A stretch of DNA of 64,000 bases from Pleurotus ostreatus/Saccharomyces cerevisiae fusant. Taxonomy: Eukaryota > Opisthokonta. Both the position numbers and the translations under genes were made by a program. Position 1 is the stretch's first letter. Each line of letters opens with the position of its first letter. Of this stretch, positions 57,455 through 64,000 are shown in pieces. The stretch is taken from NCBI GenBank assembly GCA_024196135.1, contig JAMQCK010000039.1:62001-126000 (forward strand). Reading direction: 5' to 3'. The notes below the pieces were generated by a model. That model made no database searches, was not told where the DNA came from, and was given only the letters and a program-made list of their open reading frames with translations.

Positions 57455-59699
57455 TTACAACTCGTCCTTTACATTGCCCTCGTCGACCGGCAAGCAGAGC
57501 GCCGGCGTCGTCGCCGTGTACTGGTACTGGCACTTCTCCAGCTCGGAGACGCTCGTGATGGCGTTGTCGGTGCCGCAGGTGAGGAGGACCTGCGGGACGC
57601 GTTAGTGGCGGCGCGAGGGACGGCAACCTGGCGATGCACAAGAGACTCGCGCATAACGTCGAGCATGGACCGAAGGAAGGCCACTCACCGACACTGTCCG
57701 CTCCGGCCCATTCCAGCAGCGCGCGCCCTTCGTGTAAAGCTGCTTCGAGTAGTACTCGGGCGTGCCCTTCTCCGCGTTGGTGTTCCAGGAGCCCCATTTG
57801 CTGTAGTACTCCGTCAGTCACTGGCATCACTCAGACTGAGATTGTCGTGCTCACCCCAAGCTGAAGTTCGACCCGCCCTTGAGCGGCTTCTGCTTCGCCT
57901 CCTTGAAGAAGCATAGCTCGTACTTATAGCTACAAAAAATCCAGTCAGCAACGTCGCACACGATTTTGCCCTTGTGCGAATAGCGACGAGGGGAAATCAA
58001 GGAATTTAACACTCACTCGCCCATCTCCCTCTCCACGCATAAATCCTGCAACTTCTTCCACTCGCCCTCCGTCCCATAGCCCGCCGGGTCGCTCAGCTTC
58101 GCTAGCTGCTCGTCCGCGTCCTTTTTGTCCTTCTCCACCTTAGAAAGCGCCTTCTCGGCGGACTGGAGAGCCTGCCGGGACTTGGAGGTGTCTGGCGGGT
58201 CAGTCAAAATCGACGGCGACCTAACTGCAAGTGGGTAACTCACCAGTACCACTGGGCAAGTCCTTCTGGGGCTTGATAATCCCAAACGTCTGCAGCAGCA
58301 CAACAAAAGCATCCTTGAAGTCCTCGTACGCGGGAATGACCGAGTCTGGCAGGTAGGCCGCGAGGTCGAAGACTGAAGACGCGTCAGCCCAAAAGTGCCA
58401 CAAACTCCACGCATGGAGAATTCCACTCACTCATCGACCCATCCGACGTCGCCGTCCCATCCTCCGACTCCAACAACAACTCCACATAGTCCATCTTCAA
58501 CAACTCGTCCAAATCCTGCTCCAACTCCTCCAGCGTCCACTCGTCCTCTGGGACCTTCTCCTCCTTCTTCGCCTTCTCCTTCTTGTCTTTCCCACCCGCG
58601 TCCTTCCCACCCGTCTCTTCCTCCTTCGCCGCCGCATCCGCCTCCACGCCCACATGCGGCAGCCCCGCGTGCTCCTCCCACGCGCGCACGGCAGCGAGCA
58701 CGGCCATGTCCTGGTAGTTCGGGTTGTAACCTGAACGGAGCGTGTCGAGGATCTCGCCGAGCTGCTTCTCGGCCGCGGCGCGCTTTTTGTACTCGCGCTG
58801 GAGGGACTTGAGCGCGGAGGCGTGCTCGAGGAGGGTTTGGAAGACGGCTGGGGAAGGAAAGTGAATCGGTGTACGCAGGGAATGATGTGGGCTACGTACG
58901 CGACTGCTTCTTGCGCTCGAGGGCGGCGGCGGAGATGGATTCTGCGCGGTCCGCGATGTCTGCAGGTAGATGAGTATCAGAGGAAGATCACAGAGAGGTC
59001 AGGACGCATACCTCGCAAGCGCTCGACCTCCTTCTCGCGTACAGCGATCTCATCTGCGAGGTTCTGCACAAGGCTTTCCAAACGCTTCTTCTCCTTCTGC
59101 GCGTAGGCGATGTAAGAAGAGCGTATCTTTGCGCCCTGTATCAGAATGTTAGCATACCACGAAGTACTTAAACATGGGGTCAGACGTACAGTCTTCTGTA
59201 TCTTGAGCTCCTGAGCGCGCTTCTGGCGGTACGCCTCGCCTACTTCTTTGCAGGTGTTCGGACACACGCCGGGCGCTTCGTCGCTACCGTCACAGCATTC
59301 AGCCTCTATAAAGTGTGAGTAGATGAGGGGAGTCGTGAGGGGGAAACGTACCGCAAATGCCATCGTTCACCCGTGAGCTGGGGATGGTAGAGCCTATATG
59401 CCCTTCATTTCTACAGTAGAACGTGCTATTCGGGCAAGCCGAGGTTCCTACGCACGATGAGTTCTCCGTGTCTAAGGAGGATACACTACACACCTGGCTC
59501 ATCGCTACCGTCCGGACAGTCGCAAGAGTCATCATTTACAAAGTCCCAGGGGATCTCCTTCGAGCCATCCAAACATTTCCACTTCCCCGACGCCTGGGGG
59601 GAGTACTTCGATAACAGAGCGGGAGGTACACCCAGCGTCTTCTCGTACGCTGCGAGCGCTGGGCTCAAGATGGGGAGAAGGAGGAGCGCGGCGCGCATG
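57455..59699 (-). CDS. GTB1: Glucosidase II beta subunit (PRKCSH-like)
   Basis: The beta subunit retains and targets glucosidase II in the ER, where the enzyme trims glucose from N-glycans during calnexin-cycle quality control. A signal peptide starts at 59699 ([20 protein letters not shown]). Two LDLa-like Cys-rich repeats follow ([20 protein letters not shown] and [17 protein letters not shown]). A long coiled-coil region with acidic and Lys-rich stretches comes next ([19 protein letters not shown]). The C-terminal MRH (mannose-6-phosphate receptor homology) domain includes [46 protein letters not shown] and [16 protein letters not shown]. The protein ends NVKDEL, the ER retrieval signal, at 57455-57457. 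About nine introns are present. It is head-to-head with the eS25 gene. Identification is firm. Confidence 0.95.
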
Positions 59700-59870
59700 A
59701 CGGCGGCAAACAAGGTCGCAACGCGGGGCACCGTGGACGTGTCGCCGCCAAGCTCGGTGCGCCTGCCCGAACGACCCGGACACGTGCGGTAACGCGTAAT
59801 GTCACACCGTGACTAAATTATCAGAGCCCGCCGTCGAGCAGGTCCTCTCTCCAGCGACGACCAAGGCCAA
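59700..59870. promoter_or_regulatory. Short bidirectional promoter GTB1 / RPS25
   Basis: Only 171 bases separate the two outward-facing ATGs, so the regulatory region must be shared or very compact. No clear TATA box is seen. Confidence 0.5.
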
Positions 59871-60391
59871 ATGGTGAGCCCCGTCCCTATGCCCCGACGC
59901 CGGACACATCCCCCAGCACCCCACTGCTGCTGTCGAGCAGCAGGAGCTCGCGAGACCGCTCTGTTGCGCTGGATCGCGTCGGCTTCCCCCAGATGACAGA
60001 CCCGCCCGATTGCTCACACCCGCCCCCAGGCGAAAGCAAAAGCCACTCAGGCCGCCTCCAGTGGCGGCAAAGCTGCCAAGAAGAAGAAGTGGTCTAAGGG
60101 CAAGGTCAAGGACAAGGCCCAGCACGCCGTCGCCGTCGACAAGCCGCTGTTCGACCGCATCATCAAGGAAGTCCCGACCTTCCGCTTCATCAGCCAGAGC
60201 ATCCTCATCGAGCGGTTGAAGATCAACGGCAGCCTGGCCCGCGTCGCCATCCGTCACCTCGAGAAGGAGGGGCAGATCAAGCGGATCGTGCACCACAGCC
60301 AGCAGCTCATCTACAGTGAGTCGCTTGCAATTTTCCATCGCGCGATGGGCGCTGATCTTCATCCACAGCTCGCGCAACAGCATCAGATTAG
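59871..60391 (+). CDS. RPS25: 40S ribosomal protein S25 (eS25)
   Basis: Three exons: 59871-59873 (only the ATG), 60030-60315 and 60369-60391, giving 103 residues. The two introns (59874-60029 and 60316-60368) have GT-AG ends. The basic start [20 protein letters not shown] is typical of eS25. The winged-helix core follows ([55 protein letters not shown]) and the protein ends ATASD. eS25 is a component of the small ribosomal subunit. The long first intron directly after the ATG is a common arrangement for ribosomal protein genes. Confidence 0.96.
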
Positions 60392-60799
60392 AGAGCCGCC
60401 TTTCCTTCCGCTATGCTTCTGTATGCACCATATGTATCATTGCACGCACCCACAAAATTATGCTCTGCCCCAACCCACGTCCCAATGTGTGAACATTCGC
60501 ATTCCCAAGTCCATAAGTACTGCAACACGCGATGGGCCATGTCCACCGATGACTATGTCCCAGCTGTGAGTCGCTCAGGCCGCGGAACCCTTGGTCGCGG
60601 GCAAGAGTGCGTGTAGCCTTGTACGAAGGACGTACTTCCTGGGCTGGGCTGCACTCCAGCTACGTCCATTGCGATACAACTTCTCATTATGTTGTCTATC
60701 GATACCGTTATATCTACATCTGAGCCGCCGGGATAGCACTGCGACTGTAGGTTGTACAAGGCCCTCTAACTTTTGCTCGACCATCCCCCAATCCTCCCC
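60392..60799. other. Intergenic, convergent 3' ends
   Basis: It lies between RPS25 (+) and the FGGY kinase (-). No supported gene. Confidence 0.35.
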
Positions 60800-62755
60800 T
60801 CACTCCTTGTCCGCCTCCGCCATCTCCTTCCTCCACCGCCTCTGAATCTCAATCTGCTCCCTAAAGATCTTATACTTCGCCTCCAGCAGCCGCTTCTCCT
60901 TCGCCGTCGCACTCGGCGCCACGCTCTCTCCCTGCGGCGTCATCTCCACCATCACGTCCCACAGCACCTGCGTCTGCGCCTGCGTGCCCAGGCCCCTCCC
61001 CGCCGCCTCCGCCGCGAAGCGCCCGAGCATCGCCGCGCCGAGCACGACCGCGTTGCCGCTCTCCTTGGGGAGCACGACGGGCGTGCCGCAGGTGTTGGCG
61101 AAGAGCTGCATCATGGGCCGGTTCTTGGCCTGCCCGCCGGACATGAAGATGGAGGTGATGGTGTGCCCGCGCTCGTTCATCTGGTCGACGATGTGTCGGG
61201 TTTGGAGCGCGATGGCCTCCATGGTGAGGTAGTATTTGCGCGCGAGGTCGTGCAGGCCGGCGTCCTGGGGTGGAGTGGTTAGCAAAGTGCCATAGAGAGA
61301 GAGGCAATTTCACGTACCAAAGTCAAACCGACGATCGCGCCGCGCATTCGCGGGTCAGCGAGGGGCGAGCGGTTGCCGTGCAAGTCAGGGTAGAAGTGAA
61401 TGTCCTTCGTCAGTTCGGTAGCGTTGGCGACACCGTGCTCCTTAACGAGCTCGTCGAGGATATCCTGAAGGACGACATGGATGTTCTTGCCCTCCTGCTT
61501 AGCACGTTCTTGCAATCTCGGGTACGCGGCGTGAGTCGTGATCATGAAGTCGATAAGCTGACCAGTCGAGGACTGGCCTCCCTCGTTCATCCACCAGCCC
61601 TGGAAGACAACATCCTGCGCATGGGTCAGCACGATGCGGCGAACTTCGAGGAGAGGAGGCGCGCACCTTGTACGGACCCCATACACCAGGTACGAAAACC
61701 CCACGGGGTTCTGGGCTCTGCACAATGTGGCACGTACTCGTACCCGCGCACGCCGCCAGCCTATGGCGAGACTCGTCCAGAGTCGGCACCACATCCGACA
61801 GCTTTCCGTTCTCCACATATCTCGCCGCAACCGTGCCCATCCATCCCGCATACCTGCCGAAACCGGGTTAGCCTGCACCCTCCGCATTCGAACCGAAGTC
61901 CCCCTCACGCATCGATGAGACTGCTGCCGACTGCCGTGCCCTCGAGCAGGCCGAGCTCCTGCGCCGCCTTCTTGCTGAGCCCGTTCCCGACGGGCACGCC
62001 GGCGGTGAGGACGTGCCGGTCCTTCGCGCCGATCTGCCTGAAGTCGTTGTCGACGAGCTCGCCGACGCCGATCTTGCGCATGAAGTCCGGCTGCCAGCCC
62101 TCGCCGGGGACGAAGGAGTACTTGCAGGTGACGGAGCACGTCGAGCGCGTGCTGTCGCCCGTCGCGCGGTAGGTGAGGAAGTCGGGGAGGTCGAAGAACT
62201 GGCAGCACGACCAGAGCTCGGGCTTCATGTGCCGCTTGAGCCAGAGCGTCTTGGGCATCTCCATCTCGAGCTGGAGGGGAGGGAATGAGTTCGGTGGAAG
62301 GGGATGAGGGGATCACCACTCACACTCATCGTGCCCCCGACATAGTCAAGGACCTTGCTCCCGGTGCTGTTGATGAGATCCGCCTCCGCCTCAGCACGAT
62401 GGTCCGCCCACAGGATCACATTCCGGTCGCCGATCTGCCCCAGCTGCTCCCCCTTCGTCACCACCACCGGGTCCCCGTTCGCGTCGGTCACCGCCAGCGA
62501 GCACGTCGCGTCGAACGACAGGCCCTTCACGGCCTCAGGCGCGACCTTCGCCTCCTTCAAGCAGGTCTTGATCGCCGTCGAGATCGACTCCCAGATGTTG
62601 TTCGTCGACTGCTCAAAGATGCGGTGATCGTTCGGATCGCGGAACGTCTTGGTGTCGACGGTATGCGAGGCGACGAACGTGCCGTCGCGCTTGACGAGCC
62701 CCGCGCGCGCAGAGCCCGTCCCAACGTCGACGCCGATGAAGTAGCTCTCGGACAT
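60800..62755 (-). CDS. FGGY-family sugar kinase, D-ribulokinase type
   Basis: The family phosphorylates free sugars; this clade (yeast YDR109C, human FGGY) is linked to D-ribulose and ribitol metabolism. The start MSESYFIGVDVGTGSARAGL at 62755 carries the first phosphate-binding element. GLSFDATCSLAVTDANGDPV, VILWADHRAEAEADLINSTG and LEMEMPKTLWLKRHMKP are also typical. The C-terminal domain has IVGLTLDAGLHDLARKYYLT and MSGGQAKNRPMMQLFANTCG, then PVVLPKESGNAVVLGAAMLG, the ATP-binding side. The stop is at 60800-60802. Four or so introns interrupt the gene. It is convergent with RPS25. Family assignment is firm; the sugar specificity is inferred from clade resemblance. Confidence 0.9.
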
Positions 62756-63437
62756 GGTATTCGTGGTGAGAGTGCAAGAAAAAGAAAAGAGAGGGGGAGA
62801 TGATGTCAATCAGTTCTCTTCCCCGGCTTTTTCCCCATAATTTCACCCCGCCTCCCCCTGGGGCGTAGGTAGGCCCGCTCTGCAGCAACTATGAAGCGTC
62901 GATTAGTCGGCGATTCATCCAGATAGCACACAGACCAAAGTACTTACAGACCGCGGCCCCGCACCGCGGTCGGAACTCGAGCGATCGCGGGCGAGAACAA
63001 GCCATTGCGATTGCGATTCTTCCAACGTGGGTTGCATTCTAATACAGCACTACAAAAGTGATCCAAAGAACATGCAGGCGCGTGCGTTACAGAAGACTGT
63101 ATGAGGAGGAAGGCGATGTTACTTAGACGACAAAAGGACCGGGGGCGTATACAGCGAAGATGGGAACCAGAAGAATAAGATATGTATGCCATGCCATGCA
63201 TCAAGCCGGCGGCGGAGACGCGGTTGCGAACGTGTACGTAGCCAATACATCGCGCTGGCGAACGCGCGCGAAGTACGTAGCGAGCGAGAACATAAGGATG
63301 CGGATAAGATAGTGGGTGGTACCTGCGGCAAAGCGAAACCGAGCCGGGTATAGGTCGTGAGCGATGCGGACGGGCCAAAGGAGCGTCAGGTCGTAAAACA
63401 TGTCGTGAACTGCAGTGCGACGGAAGCGAAGCAGCGA
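62756..63437. other. Intergenic, FGGY promoter and 3' flank of right-edge gene
   Basis: A minus-strand GTAAGT at about 62943-62948 could be a splice site of a 3' UTR intron, but no coding exon is supported. Confidence 0.3.
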
Positions 63438-64000
63438 TCATGGGCTCGCCATTTGCGAGTCGTCGCCGTGCCGCATGCGAGGCGGGGTGCTGCCGCCGAA
63501 GAACTTGCGAACATCCGGCGTACGCCCGCCGTCGCTGTCCTCGACTATATCCATCTCGCGTATGGCGTCTCCATCCATGATCTCGTCAGCCTCATCAGCA
63601 TCCTCACTGGTCGTGCTGGTGCTGTAGAGGCTGCTGGAGTCATCGGAGACGCTACCTGCACTGGAGTGCGCAGGCCGTATCGTGGGCTCGTCGTCCGTCG
63701 TTGAACCGCCGTCCGTCTCGGTCTCGGTTTCCGTCTCCGTTTCGGTGTCGTCTCCACTGCTGTACCTTGGCTGGAAAGCAGCAGACACGGAAGATGGTGC
63801 CTGCTCGTGGTTTGCATGTGGTGTTGCGCTGGCGGGGTGCGTCGGGATCTGCCCGCCATACGCATCCACAGCGCCCATCGCAGGAGTCGGAGCAGCAGAG
63901 CCAGTCTGGGACGAGGACGGGATCGAGGACAGAGGAACGATGGTATGTGGCAACGGCGACGATGAGTGTTTGTGCGAGAAGAGAATGAGCTGCTCTGCAT
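63438..64000 (-). CDS. Disordered acidic protein, C-terminal part (runs off right edge)
   Basis: Only the C-terminal part is present. The minus-strand frame runs from the right edge to a stop at 63438, giving at least 187 residues. It is Ser/Pro-rich, with a Thr-Glu dipeptide repeat (DTETETETETETDGG, 63720-63755), an acidic region (SEDADEADEIMDGDAIREMD) and a C-terminus ending RHGDDSQMASP. No domain is recognised. The low-complexity composition fits a disordered tail of a regulatory protein; the function lies in the missing part. Whether an intron lies close to the edge cannot be told. Confidence 0.6.
   Translation of the reverse strand, partial: AEQLILFSHKHSSSPLPHTIVPLSSIPSSSQTGSAAPTPAMGAVDAYGGQIPTHPASATPHANHEQAPSSVSAAFQPRYSSGDDTETETETETETDGGSTTDDEPTIRPAHSSAGSVSDDSSSLYSTSTTSEDADEADEIMDGDAIREMDIVEDSDGGRTPDVRKFFGGSTPPRMRHGDDSQMASP

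Overview
This is nuclear DNA from a filamentous basidiomycete, most likely an agaricomycete. Many short introns (about 50-60 nt, GT-AG) interrupt almost every gene, GC content is high, and several proteins look like typical agaricomycete families: a 7-TM protein, an Rds1-like secreted protein and a DHA1 transporter. Two tRNA genes carry introns. There is no bacterial-style operon structure. A polypore relative is my guess, not a demonstrated fact.

Left part (0-18 kb). A partial unknown gene runs off the left edge. It is followed by NOP58 (box C/D snoRNP), a secretory S10 serine carboxypeptidase whose last intron appears to be AT-AC, and an Rds1-like secreted ferritin-fold protein. Then come two members of a large unrecognised protein family (8.1-12.0 and 13.8-17.7 kb) with a YEA4-type nucleotide-sugar transporter between them, and a tRNA-Leu(CAG) gene with an intron.

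Middle part (18-27 kb). This is the most unusual block. It holds a small coiled-coil gene, a large minus-strand gene with tyrosine-recombinase signatures followed by zinc-finger-like segments, and two minus-strand unknown genes with TATA boxes only 18-33 nt from their ATGs. It ends in a roughly 29-bp minisatellite beside an orphan tRNA 3' half. The block lies between an intact tRNA-Leu and a tRNA-Leu-like 3' end in the same orientation, so it could be a tyrosine-recombinase mobile element (Crypton- or Starship-like) associated with a tRNA gene. This is a hypothesis.

Right part (28-64 kb). These are mostly housekeeping genes: a 7-TM membrane protein, KRR1 (SSU processome), a D-amino-acid oxidase, a small hydrophilic protein behind a cluster of CRE-like sites, a gene-poor repeat-rich stretch (34.3-37.7 kb), a disordered protein, TTI2 (TTT complex), NCBP3-like RNA-binding protein, a third member of the unknown family (44.2-48.0 kb), VPS28 (ESCRT-I), calcineurin B, a DHA1 MFS transporter, a decayed fourth member of the unknown family beside tRNA-Ser(CGA), the glucosidase II beta subunit (KDEL end), ribosomal protein eS25, an FGGY-family sugar kinase and the C-terminus of a disordered protein cut by the right edge.

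Together they read as a normal euchromatic fungal chromosome with neighbouring genes of unrelated function. Overlaid on it are a dispersed local family (three full-length copies of 3.85-3.87 kb each plus one relic) and one probable recombinase-bearing insertion. Exon ends are given only where I could trace the reading frame across a plausible splice site; other gene spans are start-to-stop extents.
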